From NCBI GenBank assembly GCA_002633025.1, contig NMRB01000143.1, positions 265,242 to 329,241 on the forward strand: DNA of 64,000 nucleotides, read 5' to 3'. The position numbers were made by a program, and so were the translations under genes. Below, in pieces: positions 10,964 through 24,000 of this stretch; positions within the stretch are counted from its first letter, which is position 1, and each line of letters starts with the position of its first letter. The notes under the pieces are model-generated. The model was not told the DNA's origin, made no database searches, and saw only the letters and a program-made list of their open reading frames with translations. The DNA comes from Notospermus geniculatus (taxonomy: Eukaryota > Nemertea > Pilidiophora > Heteronemertea > Lineidae).

Positions 10964-13900
10964 ATGGCGCGGATGCGAGTTTTACCTTTCTCCGCGTTGG
11001 CGGTTTTATTCTTGTGCCATGCGCTCGATGTTGTTTCTTGTGGACCGGTCAATGAGGTAGTGGAGAGTCGAGTGGCGGTAGCAGACAGCGGACCAGTTAT
11101 TGTTAGTGTTGATGTAAAAGTCCTTCCCGGGACGGATTTGAAAGAGGCCGAGCCGGCGGCACCAGCTACGGTTCAGGGACCAATCAAGCAGGTGGTAGAT
11201 GCAGGTTCCACAACAGTACCACCACCACCAGTTCCCACAAGACCGGAGTAAGTGCATGCGTTGCTTATTATACACTTACAGATATCTAGAGTTAGTATGT
11301 ATTCGAAACCCAATTAGAAAGTCCGTCTGAGAATTTTTGGCCCTACTCGGCGCCCGTAGCTGCCAAAGCCGTCGATGCACGCCTCTATTTCTATTTCTAT
11401 TTATTCACCACCAAAAGGTACAGTGAGAATATGTTTTACAATCCAATATACATCAAGATGGCTTATCAATTTTTATTTGTGGAGGCAACAGCAAACGGGT
11501 ATCATATATTATACAGACGTTTGCACTCAAGCAGCATTTTTGCAAGATTTACTTCTTGTTTCTTAAAAAGTTGGTCAAACTTAGCAGTACTAGGGTGGGC
11601 GTAGAAATAACGTGGAATATATTTTTGCCTAGTTACAGGTTTACAGACCAACCTGTAGATGATCCATGCGTCGGCCTACTGAATAGTTCAGATGACGTCA
11701 TGACATGTTGTTACGTAACATCACAGTTACGCATTGGAAAACGATTCTACAAATGACATAGGCCTACCCAGACATATGAATAAGCGGCCCAATACGAGAT
11801 TGATCACAGCAGTTTCGCTCATTTCATGTTGATCCTTTTGTCATGTTTGTAGCCTGCCATTAACTTGATTAGGCCTATTGGAAGGCGTTCCTTTATTTTT
11901 CTCCAACCTTTGAGGAATTGTCCTCCAACGTCAGGCTGACGATGTTGAAATCGCCACTGACACAGGATGGGGATGTGCCGTGAAATCGGAAATCCTGGAG
12001 TAGATCTACGTATGCATTACGTTTCCTGGAAAAATCCGCCCTGGTGACCTTTAGGCAGCCTACATGTACAGTAATGGACATTAGTTTATCTACACCTGAT
12101 ACTTTCAATATTTCAAATATTTTTGGGCCAATTTTAACACGGTTCGTTCCATGTGAAAGTACATCTTGTTGGTCATATCTCTGCATCAAAATTTTGGAAA
12201 TTTGGGAACATCGTAATTACGTAATAGCCCATCAGAAAAAAATCCTAAAAATCAACATTTTTGTTATGTAATTTTTTTACGATTTTTTGTTGCAGTTTTG
12301 ATAGAGTGGAACTTTCTAAGGATCATGCACTTTGTTCCATCGAAATCTGTTGAGTGGTTGCTGAGATATTTGAGATTATCAAAATTTCGATAATTTGAGA
12401 TTTTTCAAATTTTCACAAAATTCTGATATCAGTAGACAGAGCTCACCTTAAAACCAAGAAGTATGAAGTTTTGGAACGTTTAGCGGAAACTGGTTAGAAG
12501 TTAAGCATGTTTTTCAAAATATCAATATTTTGATACTTTGAAAAATACGCTATATTTCTGCCCAGTTACGGCAAAAAGTTCCAAAATTTTGTAAATCCAC
12601 ATTCTGACGTTAGCTTTATCTAATGGCATCAAAATATCCTACAAAACACGAAAATCTCAAAATATCAAAATATTGATAATCTCAAATATCTCAGCAACCA
12701 CTCAACATATTTAACTCCTTAGAAAGTTCCACTCTATCACATCTGCAACAAAAATCACAAAAATATTACATAATAAGTTTGATTTTTAGTGTTTTTTTCT
12801 GATGACATATTACATAATTACGATATTTTTAAATTTCGAAAATTTTGATGAAGAAATGTGACCAACAAGATGTACTTTCGTATGCAACAAACCGTGTTTA
12901 AATTGGCCCAGTAGTTTTTCAAATATTCAAAGTATCAAGTGTAGATAAACTAATGTCCATGACTGTACATGTACACGTACATTAGGCCCACATTAGGGAG
13001 TTTTCGCAAAACCCCCGAAAAGCCAACGTTAACGCCAATCCTATTGTTCGATGAAAGAAGAGAGATCACCGAACAAAAGGATAGACATTCGCGTTGGCGT
13101 TTCGGGGGCTTTGCGAAAACTCGCTATTATACGGACACTCCCTGCGTCCACGTGTCTGCATGATGCCACGTAGGCCTATACATTTCACGAAAGCAAAGGT
13201 CCAGAACATGTAAGAAAAAAGGCTTTCAAATTATCACTAGTATCAAACTCTAAATTTACTGACACAACAGGATGTAGAAGATACAATTGTTCTAGTATTG
13301 GAACAAACAAGGGTGCATCGATGATTGCCTAAATATCACCGGGCTGTAGAGCACGAAATTGCCACATATTTCGATAGATAAAATTCCAAGATCATACACG
13401 TCATCTTGTATTTTCAGTTGCATCATGATGTATGGGAGAGATGTTCGGCATTACAAAGATGCAGGTTGCACGTTGACCAAGGTAGCGGAGGATTGTTACG
13501 AAAAGCCCGTCTGCCCGCAAGGTAGTCAGTTTAAAAGCGTTAAAGTAAATCTTTGAAAATACATGTAACACGGAAATTCAGTAAAACAGACTAATTGAAG
13601 GAAATTTAAAAAAAAGAGGTTTCCCTTTGTTAAAAGTTTTCTTTTCCGCCGAGAAACAGGGACAGACCGGCTGAGATTGATCGGACAGGTGAAAAAGGAA
13701 TGGGGGTCCTTAGAATGCACTCTTCGTGGTAGATTTTGGGACTTGCCACTAATCAAATCCCTATCTAAGCATCTTTCTCCTCTGCAGTCTGCACCGCTGA
13801 GGACAACACAACGAAAGAAATCGATGGGCCGATGTGGCCGGAGCAGGATGGGGACAAAATGTGCGAATGCGTTGGGATTGGTGCAATCGTATTCTCCCCG

Positions 13901-16900
13901 CCTGTACCTCCACCTGGTGCTGGACCTTTTCCACCGACAAAACACTGCCGTCCAAATGGTAAACTTTTCTCCGATAGTACCTGAGTGCTGTTGCCTTACT
14001 TGATTTCATTTAATTCAGAACGGTAGACATTAACTAAGGAGCTGTAGAGGCATATGCCTCCAAATGAGATAATGACGTCAGAACATGAATATTAAATGAG
14101 ATAGTGACGTAGGAACTGGCATATCTAATGAGAAATTCTGACCAATGAAGATTGGCTTAAAGTTAATTTGTCAACAAGACCACGTGGCTACGGTATGTGT
14201 TTGTGTATTTACATGAAGAGTTCACCTGGTTTATCGACGGTACGAATAACGTTTCGATAACAGTGATGACTTCATTTATTCAATCTTCTTAGCTTTGTAG
14301 TGGTGAGAACATGGTGATAAGGGCAACAACAATCTCCTCCAACTTCACTTGTGCAAAATTGCGTTGTTTGTCAGGGGCGTAGCTAGTTTTTAAGGCCGGG
14401 AGGAGCAAAGTTGATTTAGTGGAGGCGAAGCCCAGGGCCGGATCCGGGGGGCCTCGCCCCTCACCTATTTTTGGCAGACTTGTGACTTTTGTTAGCCAGA
14501 AAAAAATTATCACATAAAAATTCAAGTCCTTTGCTTTCAGATGCCAGGAAAATGCATCCATGAAAAAAGCACTTAAATTGTCAATTTTTTCTGGGGGAGG
14601 GCCAGGCCCCCCCGTTTGGGCTGCCTGCTTTCAGTGCTCACCACCTCCGTCACGCGACGTCGAGCTACGCCCCCTCGCTTTCTGTCAATCCTGGATCCGG
14701 CCCTGAAGTCCGCTCCTTCCGTGCATGCACTGAGGGGTGTCTGAGGGGGGGCCTCCCCCCAAAATTGAAAATCTAGATTATCACAGATGCATATGTTCCC
14801 CACATTTGACACCACATCTATACTATAATGGACGGTAGCCATGTTGGATTTTGTTATCAACCTGAGTTGACCTAATATCTGCTATACCTTGCTATGTAAT
14901 AACTGTACACAGTTAGGGTGGACCGGACTCTCTGCCCTATCTCCTCCTTAGTTAGGGCTTGAAGCCTACAAAGAGCGGCCTATGTGTACAGTACAATATG
15001 AGGAGATTGTATTACGGAATTTTGGTTTTAAAAGAAGTGCTGGTTTGTATGAAAAAGAGAGAAAATCACATGTGTGGTGACCTGCGCTGCCATCTACAAG
15101 AATGGCAGTGACCTACTACCAACAGATACACGGTGGGACGCATGAACCTAGCTATCATGAATCTGGGTCACCTTGGCATTAGCCTGGAGATAAGGCTGAT
15201 TGTGTAATAAACCAGATGTGATGCTGCTGTTTAGAAAGTCAAAACTCCTCACTGCTCATGGATTTGACGGTTAACGATTAATAAATTAATAAACTATCCC
15301 TCTCCAAATAAATAATAAGCAAGAAGTCAATCTCCAGAATTCACGAATCTGAAACTCTATAAAAGACTAAGTGCTCTCCAAATAAACTCATCAATAAAGC
15401 AACAGACCCTGTACCACAGGATATAGACAAACTCCCGCCCGCAAAATGTGCTCGCCACGGGTGAATATGCTAGTCACACATAATTAGCTTATCTTAAAGA
15501 TGGGAAATGACCTTTTGGAGGAAAAAATTGTTTTGTCCAGTTTTACTCGGGGGCAGGGGCAAATGCCCTCCTGCCCCCGCTAGGTCTAGGCCTATACAGG
15601 GTATGGCATCCAAAGAAACCTATAGGGGAGCTGGGGCTGGGAGGGTCTGCTGTACTAGAGGCATTTCGTGAATATGGATAAAATTTGGCAAACGCACTGT
15701 TATTAAATATATCTGCAGAAAAAGGGATTAACCCCCCCCCCCCCCAGGACATTCATGCCGAAATGGTTGCTACATTAAGCCCCTTCTTTGAAAGAACATT
15801 CCAAGTTGAACAATTTTACACCGCTTTATAAAGTTAGGTCTTGGCAAGCCTGCCAGACCAGCTGAAGTGGCGCGGTGGTAGTCTGTCAAATCTCACACAA
15901 ATTCAGCCATTTCCCCGCCAAAATAACCACGTGGATCTAATCATATCACGTGGCTCTGTTTCTATCACGTGGTATGGCTATTTTTAGACATATGCCTCTA
16001 CAGCTCCTTAGTTAATGTCTACCCTCCAAGAGTGACTGAATTCTGAAATGTCAGCCGTGGTTTGGAACATTTTCGGCCTGTCATGCCCTCAATTTCTGTC
16101 CAGTATCGGGAGACAGGCAGAAGTATTTTTTACGTTGACGAACACGGTGACCATACCTACGATATCGATCGGTATCTAGTAGTATACTATCTACCGTCTA
16201 CCGGTATACTATAAAAGGGAACACCCGTAATGTTGTTAGCAATTTCCTTGGACAACACTCACTTCAACTCATGCCACATACTTAACAAGAGGCCCATGGG
16301 CCTTGCGCTCAGCTGACTTTGTATTAGTTGTTTGGAGTGGTACCATATTGTGGGCAATTGTTTCCAAGGTGGAGAAGACATTGTGTGTAAATTTGTTGTT
16401 TGTTGAAAACAGGAGGATTACGACGGAATGATCTTTCCTATCAGGTAATTTGTTAACACTGGAAATGTACAACACTCAGAGGTGTTACACCAGAATTAAC
16501 ACTGAAAACGTGCAACAAGAGATATTCGGCGTTACAAAGATGCAGGTTGCAACTTAAACGAGGTGGAGGAGGGTTGTTACGAAAAGCCCGTCTGCCCGGA
16601 AGGTAACAGTTGAAAGGCGTCACGTACTTTGAAATTAACTCGGAAACTCAGAAAACAGATGAACTTGGAAGAAATTTGTGAAGAGGGGTTCCCTCTATTT
16701 AAGTTTTCTTTTTCGCCGAGAAACTCGGACAAATGTGCTGAGATTGACCAGACAGGTGAAAAAGGAATGGTAGTCCTAGTAATGCAGTATTCGTGGTAGA
16801 TTTGGGGACTTGCCATCAATTAAATCCCTTTCTAACATCTTTCTCTCCTGCAGATTGTACCGCTGAGGACAACTCTACGAAAGAAATCGATGGGCCGATG

Positions 16901-18737
16901 TGGCCGGAGCAGGATGGGGACAAAATGTGCGAATGCGTGAGGATCGGTGCAATCGTATTCTCCCCGCCTGTACCTCCACCTGGTGCTGGACCTTTCCCAC
17001 CGACAAAACACTGCCGTCCAAATGGTAAACTTTTCTCCGATAGTACCTGTTGCCTTACTTGATTTCATTTCCTTCAGAACGTACGGGCATTCTGTTGTAC
17101 AACCAATGACTATAGGCCCCCCTATACCGATTATTTCAGGCTGCCTGATACACGGCGTTGATAATGAAACAGATGTTCTCATACAGCCCGGACGTCAACA
17201 TGATTTTGATGGCACGACATGTACCTGTGTTAGTGGACCAGATCCTGGACTCATGGATTATGCAACTCTGTACCATTTCCAATGTGACACAACTACAGAC
17301 AAGCCAACGGTTCTCCTACCAACAGCTTTGCCAGCAATCGTTGAAGCCACCAAAAAAGCAACGGTACCACCACCACCAGTTCCTACAGGACCGGAGTAAG
17401 TGAGGCACACATGGTTCGGTTTTGTTAGTGCGAGACAGCAACCTCAAGTTATCCAAGGCACAATCGAACTGTACATCAAACCTTTAGGTCATGGAAGTGC
17501 TTTCAGAAACCTTTGGAACGACCATTACGATAACGCCGCTGACATTTGCCCAATGCAGTCAAGGCCATACGGAATGACAAAACAGTGTCGGCAGAAGCTG
17601 CAGAATTGTCCTGACTAGATATCACCGGCACGAAACGGCTAAGATTTCACAAATAACATTTTGACCAATACATGTACATGTTGTATTTTCAGTTGCACCT
17701 GGATGTCTCGGCAAGATGTTCGGAATTTCAAAGAATTAGGGTGCAACGTAACTAAAATAAGGAAAGGTTGTTACGAAAAACCCGTCTGTCCAGAAGGTAA
17801 CTGTTGAATAGCGCTTGGCAGTAAACCTTAAGAACTCATGCAGTCAAACAGGCTGAAAAAGAAGAAATTCGTGAAAGTGATGTTTTCCATTTGTTGTACT
17901 TGAAGTAGATTTCTGTTTTTACCGAGAATCAGACCAACATCCTGATTGGTCAAGAAACGGCCGTCATTACACGGAGGAGTATGAATTCTCATTGATTTGG
18001 GGACTGGCCATCAAATAATCTACATCTGTTCTAACTTAAAGATCTGTCTCTCCTGCAGTTTGTACCGCTGAGGACAACTCTACGAAAGAAATCGATGGGC
18101 CGATGTGGCCGGAGCAGGATGGGGACAAAATGTGCGAATGCGTGAGGATCGGTGCAGTCCTATTCTCCCCGCCAGTACCTCCACCTGGTGCTGGACCTTT
18201 CCCACCGATAAAACACTGTCGTTCAAATGGTAAGCTCTTCAACCAACTGATATGGGAAAGAAACACCATCAGTCGATTTGAGACACCCGAGGTGTGTCAC
18301 TTTAACTCAACTTTCAAACTAACACGTCTGGTCGTCAAGGATATCAAATACGAGGTCCCCAATGAATACATCATGATAATAGGCTACCTAAGTACTTTTC
18401 CTTCAATGCCTTGTGCATCCATCCTGTCATTTTACTACATAGGCCTACTTTGATTTCAGGCTGCCTGATACACGGAGTTGATAATGAAACAGATGTACTC
18501 ATACAACCCGGAAATCAACACGAGATGTATGGCAGGACATGTACCTGCGTTAGTGGACCAGATCCTGACCTCATGGATTATTCAACTCTCTACCATTTCC
18601 AATGCGAGAGCATTACACTCAAGCCAAAGTCCGCCGAGACAACAGCTTCGCCACTAACCCCTGAGCTAAGACAACCTACAAAAGCTTCTGAGGAAGATCA
18701 CAAAGAGACAACCCCCTCCCCCGATTTGGCCTACTAG
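10964..18737 (+). CDS. Secreted cysteine-rich protein built from repeated VWC-like three-exon modules
   Basis: Supported exons: 10964-11247 (signal peptide MARMRVLPFSALAVLFLC plus a Pro/Val-rich linker ending VPPPPVPTRP), A1 13418-13521, B1 13788-13958, B2 16854-17024, C2 17140-17395, A3 17693-17796, B3 18059-18229 and C3 18460-18737 (TAG stop). All have GT-AG borders and matching phases: A enters in phase 2 and leaves in phase 1, B is 1/1, C is 1/2. One A-B-C module carries 12 cysteines. A has RDVR...GC...CYEKPVCP; B has C...MWPEQDGDKMCEC followed by a proline loop; C has CLIHG...TCTCVSGPDP...YHFQC. The CxC patterns with Trp/Gly resemble von Willebrand factor C repeats, but I cannot assign a named family. 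The protein should be extracellular, with no membrane anchor. The C1 exon is missing and A2 is a remnant, with a 2-kb transposon between them. B1 and B2 are phase-symmetric, so splicing B1-B2-C2 or B1-C2 both keep the frame. Confidence 0.75.
12061..12972. mobile_element. Long AT-rich foldback element, about 0.9 kb
   Basis: The left arm starts TACATGTACAGTAATGGACA and the right arm ends with the near reverse complement TGTCCATGACTGTACATGTA. Further matching pairs run inward, for example GTACATCTTGTTGGTCA / TGACCAACAAGATGTAC and AGAGTGGAACTTTCTAAG / its complement. Each arm is about 400 bp. No coding capacity is seen. It lies in the first intron of the cysteine-rich gene. Confidence 0.7.
12994..13126. 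mobile_element. MITE family 2, copy (GAGTTTTCGCAAA ends, TA flanks)
   Basis: The inverted ends GAGTTTTCGCAAAACCCCCG and CGGGGGCTTTGCGAAAACTC sit within TA flanks. It belongs to the same family as 48325-48434 and 28145-28224, and to the interrupted copies at 26327-26605 and 33450-33800. Confidence 0.65.
14023..16022. mobile_element. Non-autonomous DNA transposon, 2.0 kb with 34-bp perfect terminal inverted repeats
   Basis: The left end GTAGACATTAACTAAGGAGC continues for 34 bp and is matched perfectly by the reverse complement at 15989-16022. The interior has no transposase-like frame but carries a nested foldback at about 14372-14710 (ends CAGGGGCGTAGCT...). It sits in the intron after B1 of the cysteine-rich gene. 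The B1 side of the intron still matches the B2-C2 intron up to the insertion point (TTCAGAACG). The expected C1 exon is not found beyond it. Confidence 0.75.
16023..16519. other. Spacer between the 2-kb transposon and the A2 exon remnant
   Basis: By comparison with the intact modules this stretch should contain the C1 exon, but neither CLIHG nor TCTCVSG can be read in any frame. Near 16290 the words AGAGGCCCATGGGCC form a small palindrome. Nothing else is recognised. Confidence 0.35.
16520..16602 (+). pseudogene. Remnant of module exon A2 of the cysteine-rich gene
   Basis: The 3' part matches exon A1 closely (DIRRYKDAGCNLNEVEEGC, then YEKPVCPE) and keeps its donor GTAACA. The first 20 or so bases, including the first cysteine and the usual TTTTCAG acceptor, are absent, and an in-frame TGA lies just upstream. 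An AG at 16518-16519 would keep the frame but has no pyrimidine tract. I read it as a broken exon left by the rearrangement that also removed C1. Confidence 0.6.
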
Positions 18738-20600
18738 TAGATGTAGGCCTATACGTTTGCCATGTTCCCCTTTGTTTCACTTCGGTTCTCAACTTAGGAA
18801 ACGCCCAGTAGTTGTGAGTGTGGCGTGAAAAAAATATGGCTGCCAATCCCGTCTCCAAGCAGAAGGTACATGTATATCTACATTGTAAATGACGTCAAGT
18901 GCGAGCTTTTGGAACATGCACACGAGGATACTCAGGCCATCCTTCCTGGTCCATCTCTGCTTCGTCGTCTTCTTAAACCCACATATATAATCCATCACCG
19001 AAAAGCGATATTTAAGCATAAAATTATTTACCCGATGCGAACATTTCTGCCACACCTTTCTTCACGAAATATTCCTTTTCATCAGTCGACCGAGCGTCAA
19101 CCTCTAACCGGGAATCCCATGCGTTTTATAGCTTTTCAAAACAATAAAGAAAAGATACGGCTCAGCGCTGGCTTCCGTTCACATCCTTTCATCACAGCGT
19201 GTTTTCTTCCTCTTGTCGGGTTCTTAACAAGCCGCAGATGCAATGTGTCATCCTCAATGTACCTCTTCTTCTTCCTGATGATCAAAGTCAGCCAGTTACT
19301 CCTGATCACAGCGGTGAGAGTGCAAGCAGAAAGTGACATCAGGAACGGGCAAAAGTAAAAATGTAAAGCATCGACAAAAACTTGTTTTGATCGGCGGGAA
19401 AATTGCCGAGGCGCCGTTTTTACGTATCCTGTGCATTTATCATGCGTAGGTTCCAAGAAAAACGGACTTGACAGCCGGATTGGCTGTATAAGGTTGCCTG
19501 TGATTTGTATATCACTGTTCGTCGGTCGACCTCGGCTCCAAAGTTACCGTTACTTCGATATGCCAAAGCTTTATAACGAACGACACCAACAACAACGAAC
19601 GAATGCCGCAGAGATAAGTTTCATCCAAAAGACATGACTGGTGAACCGTATCTTTTTTAACTTCAATCATGTTAGTAAGTTCATGAATGGTCCGATAAGA
19701 CCATTTGATCACGACACATGTCCGGCATCACGACCCCCAACAATAGGCAAACAATATCCCTGTTGGGGCATCAATGAGATGGTAATGAAGCGAACACCAA
19801 GTCCTAATGAGGTGTCGGTGATGAGATGGGAAAGTTTCCTTTATGGCTGCTCAGTTGCGTGAGTGATACCGAAGGTTTAAATTGGACGGAAGCTGGGATG
19901 CTTCTCCCTTGAGACGATGCTGGTGATTAATGGCTTCTCTCAAGCCAATGTCACTATACTCTGCATCAAAAAATTTTGTCTGCATGCAGATACGTACGAA
20001 GCATCCCGACAAGTGCTGCATTGCGGATTATGACGTTGAGGAGGTCAGTAAAAGAGTTTTGTGCAGATACATTGTACAATGTAGGAATAGCAGCGTCCCC
20101 GGTGTGACGTTTTTCAGTGTGGCCCGTGTGCCAGTGTGACATCACAGTAGATTGATGGAATAAGGTGCAACTTGACAATGAGCGACACAAAGAGAAACAG
20201 TGAGCATGGTGAGTCAGTTCCCTAGTGTGTTCCAAACAATGGGAGTCACACAGAAAAATTGCCACTCTGAAAAAACATACACTGGCCTCAACCAACTTAT
20301 TGTTCTCAGAGCTAGGCCATGTCCCTCTTTCATTTAAAGAAAATAATATTTTCTTTAGGCATGCAGAAGGTTCGAGGGTGGCTTCATCACGAACAATGCC
20401 AGTATTCACAACAATCCTGCCGCCGTGTTGCACTGCCGTCCATGATACAGAGCGCTGTGCTGCTCGACAGCAGAACCAGAATATTCTTGTACTGACGACC
20501 AGGAGTTGAGCTGGACATGCGCAGGAGGTTGGGCGTTGTGATAGCAATTTTGATCATCACGTTGTTGCAATTGCTATATAATCACAACGTAAAGGTTACT
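18738..20600. other. Intergenic (inside the aquaporin intron), no gene recognised
   Basis: Open frames at 18825-19358 (plus, 177 codons) and 19966-20547 (minus, 193 codons) show no recognisable domain, signal or codon pattern, and I do not call them. A small hairpin with arms CGTTGTGATAGCAATT / AATTGCTATATAATCACAACG lies at about 20535-20590. Confidence 0.4.
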
Positions 20601-20609
20601 GGGTCTGAA

Positions 20610-21052
20610 GAATCCCTACACCAGGGTTGTAAATTGACAATTGCTGCCTGAAAATTAAATGGGCTTGTTTTGTATTCTGACGGAGTTTTTGCAGGAAAGT
20701 GCCCGGGACACCATTCACGATGGATGTGGGACAAGGAAATGGCTATTTAGCGATCCGGGCGGCTAAAAAGTGGTGCTCATTTGACGAGCGACTCGTTGGC
20801 ATTTGGGATAACCATCCTCAAATCGTTCCGATAGTCAGGATTTGCCAATTAACATATTGGTAATTAACAGAATAATTGAAGAACTAAATTATTTCCAAAT
20901 ATCAGAGATAATAGAGATTTTTTTAATGGGCTTTGTCTGGTCAATATTTTACACCGCACCACCAAAGGTACTGAGTTCCACTCTTCATGTTGCTTCGATT
21001 CTGCAAAGTTTGAGCTTGGCCTATCATCCAGGTCAGGTGATCACTCGGAGGA
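20610..21052 (+). promoter_or_regulatory. Conserved upstream module of Ig-like gene copy 1
   Basis: About 440 bp before the signal-peptide exon is shared with 26650-27117 and 27490-27950. Two blocks are also kept at 34765-34840 before copy 3: ATTATTTCCAAATATCAGAG with AGATAATAGAGATTT (20887-20920 here), and TGGTCAATATTTTACACCGC (20939-20958). Their survival in the diverged third copy suggests promoter or 5'-UTR function. The transcription start is not known. Confidence 0.5.
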
Positions 21053-24000
21053 ATGGACTACGGGAGGATAAGGCCGTATGGCTTCTTTGCTATCTTCATG
21101 TTGGTAGCACACTTGGTAAGTCGCATTCTGTATATGAAGCAGTGAGACTCTTCGATTATTTCGAGAGATTTTGCGCCAATTAAGAGTTTTCCAGGTTTTT
21201 CAATGACAATGGTTGTCCACCCAACGGAATGTCTACCCTATTGTTCGGTCATCTCTACACGCCATCGAACAATGGGGTTGGTGACAATCGCTTTGGCGTT
21301 TCGGAGGCTTTGCGAAACCCCTGTGTTGTTCAGACACCTGCACATTTTTACCCCTCGGCCCGAGGGGCATTTTCGTCCCCTGCGGCGTCAGTCCGTCCGT
21401 CCATTGACGATGTTGCCGCTCTAGCATGTTCATATTATATCTAATTTTTCTGATTTTTGGTGGAAAGGTGTTACATGTGGATCCTTCACGAACTTATCGA
21501 TTTTCGGCCGAATCGGACTTTCCATTTGCCAGCAGGGGGCGTTTTGTGAAAAATTAAAAATGGCCATAACTTTCTTCGTTTTTGAGCTAGGATGCTCGAA
21601 TTTTTAATATTTTTATTTGACCTACTTTTTATCTGTTTTTTTAGGTCAAATAGCGTGTGGAAATTTAAGTTAGTTGATGTTTTTGTTGTTACCGTTATAG
21701 GGGCTTCAAATTAAATCCGATATTTCACATTCTTCGTGTGACCACCCCACAGATGGTCACAAGTTTTTGGACGTATCTCTTTACCAAAGCAAACTTCAAT
21801 CATTTTCAGACCAGCGGATACCGTGATGATGACTGCCACGACGGCAAGAAGCTGGGGAGAATTCTGGATTTCGTGGTCTCTCACCCAGAGTATATTCCGT
21901 ATTCCAGACGACCACTCAATGTGACCTTACGACTGTACACACCCTACAAACCAAATGCTGCTTGGTACCTACAAGAGTATAAGGATTTTTTCGGGCGCTA
22001 TATCAAGTTGTCCCACCAAGATAACGACGATATATTAGGTATTCCGTGGCAGTTGAACGTTTCCCCTGTGCCTGAGAAAGGTAGGCAACAACGTCACTAG
22101 GAGAAATGATACTCGCATCCTCGAGTGGGCAAATTATTGCAGGTGTGATAGTATCTAATGCCCCCGTCTTCCTGATATCCCACTGCATTGTTTGTCATAT
22201 GATTAAGAGTCTTGGTCCGTAAATGCATTGTTGGGGACTTCACATATGGGGGGGGGGGGGATGGCAGAAGCTGACAGTTTAAATGCTCAAAGAAGAGATA
22301 ATTTGCTCCAAGGCGTACATGTTGCACGATACTACATGATATGTTCTGATAGGAGTAGGTCATACGCCCTTTGCGAAAACCTAAAAGCTGTTTTCCTGCA
22401 TAAGCCAGTTTAAAACACTACACTTCAATCCACTACTGAAGTGTGCATTACCTTCATTTACTACATGTAATAACTGAGGTCATAAAGTATGTGTTTTAGA
22501 TCCCGCTTGCAGCATCAGCTTTACACTTTCATTTCAACTTGACTTCTTCAGACGACGGCGACATCAGAGCAAACTTTCGTTATGAAGGTGGTGATACGTA
22601 CGTATTCTCGCTTCAATTGGTGCCGTCTGTATACTCGTATGAAAACTCTTATCGAACCATGGTCGTTTACTTTAAAATGCAGCTGGATCACCCTTGCAAC
22701 ACGATCACCGTGAGTCTGAGATCAGGTTTTAACGGCTTGAAGAATATGACTGGGGTTGATCTACCGACACCACTCTTTGTGCCAAAGTCTGTCGTAGATC
22801 TCCGGAGACAGAAAAGTGCACGTATGAAAGTTGGACTGACAAAAGACCCCGCCCTGGAAAATGACGGTTGTTATGCCTCATTTGCCGGCGGTAGGAAAAA
22901 TGGTGAATTGTTCACTCGAGGTGGATTGCGGGGAAGCCAATATCCTGTTAGTATGGGCTGGGAAAATGCATCTGGGAGGCGCTCCGGTTATCCCGAAGTC
23001 GTCAACAACACAATCGATGGAGTGATGACTCTTACTAAGATACCGGATAAAGTCGGCGACATCGAGGGATTGACTGTATTATCTTCATGGAATATGATGC
23101 AACGAGAAGAGTCGATCGACGACTGGAAGTCGTTGGAGGTCATGGCGACTACACTAGTCCTACTGAAAGCCAGCGAAAAGCCAGCAGTAGGTTTGTCTGT
23201 CAACCAGAAGAACCCTAAAATTCAAAATCCCACTCACAAGTACTTTTATGACACGGACGGCACAAGAATAATCCCGTTCGTCAACGATCCTATAATGGTG
23301 ATGCCGGTAGTGATTGAATGTTCGGCCATGTCATCTGACGGCGAAACGACCCCGGATATCGCCGCTGCGGTGATAAACGGGGACAAAACTGGGTTTACTG
23401 TCAGCAACCTCCTGACTCCGATAAGAAGTGAAGATTTCGTGGGTTATGCACAGAGATTCTATGAAATACCACCACTGCCGGTAGGAGAAACGGCGAGTTT
23501 CAACTGTCGCGCGGCTGAGGGAAACACCGTGTCCAGCGGATTTGTCCGGGTGATTAGCACCGAGAATGTCAAGGTCACATCGGAAAACAAGGGCTATGAA
23601 CCCTTGAACAACAGCACCTTTAGGGGAGTAAGTACTAGTAGCACATCCGTTCACATACATGTACACTTGGCAAAGGTTAAATATTCCAGTTAAGTGTTTC
23701 AGTTTAGCAAATTGCTCGCGGGGTTTGTTGACAGTTGTTTGTTGACATGGCCTCAATATCAAGCGCCGTTTTGAGAAAAAGGCGAAAGAAGGATTTTAGT
23801 TTAATGGGAAATGCATTAGACAGCCAAACTTCGGAGGCGTATTCTGCAAAATCTGCTGGTTAACTAAACCACCGGTAACTGTTTTTGACGGTTAACGTCT
23901 AGTTAACTATACTTTATAATTAACTAGAAGTTAACTTCCAGTTAGGTAGAGTGAAAGTCAAATATTTTAAAGTTCAGTTTGAGTAAAACTGATGAATTGC

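Noticed and set aside
18825-20547. Open frames of 177 (plus) and 193 (minus) codons.
   Set aside because: Low-complexity composition, no domain, signal peptide or splice context; length alone is not enough in this genome.
23331-23762. Long minus-strand frames antisense to the Ig-like exons (also 30171-30581 and 36626-36997).
   Set aside because: They are codon-shadow frames of the conserved plus-strand exons and change whenever those change.
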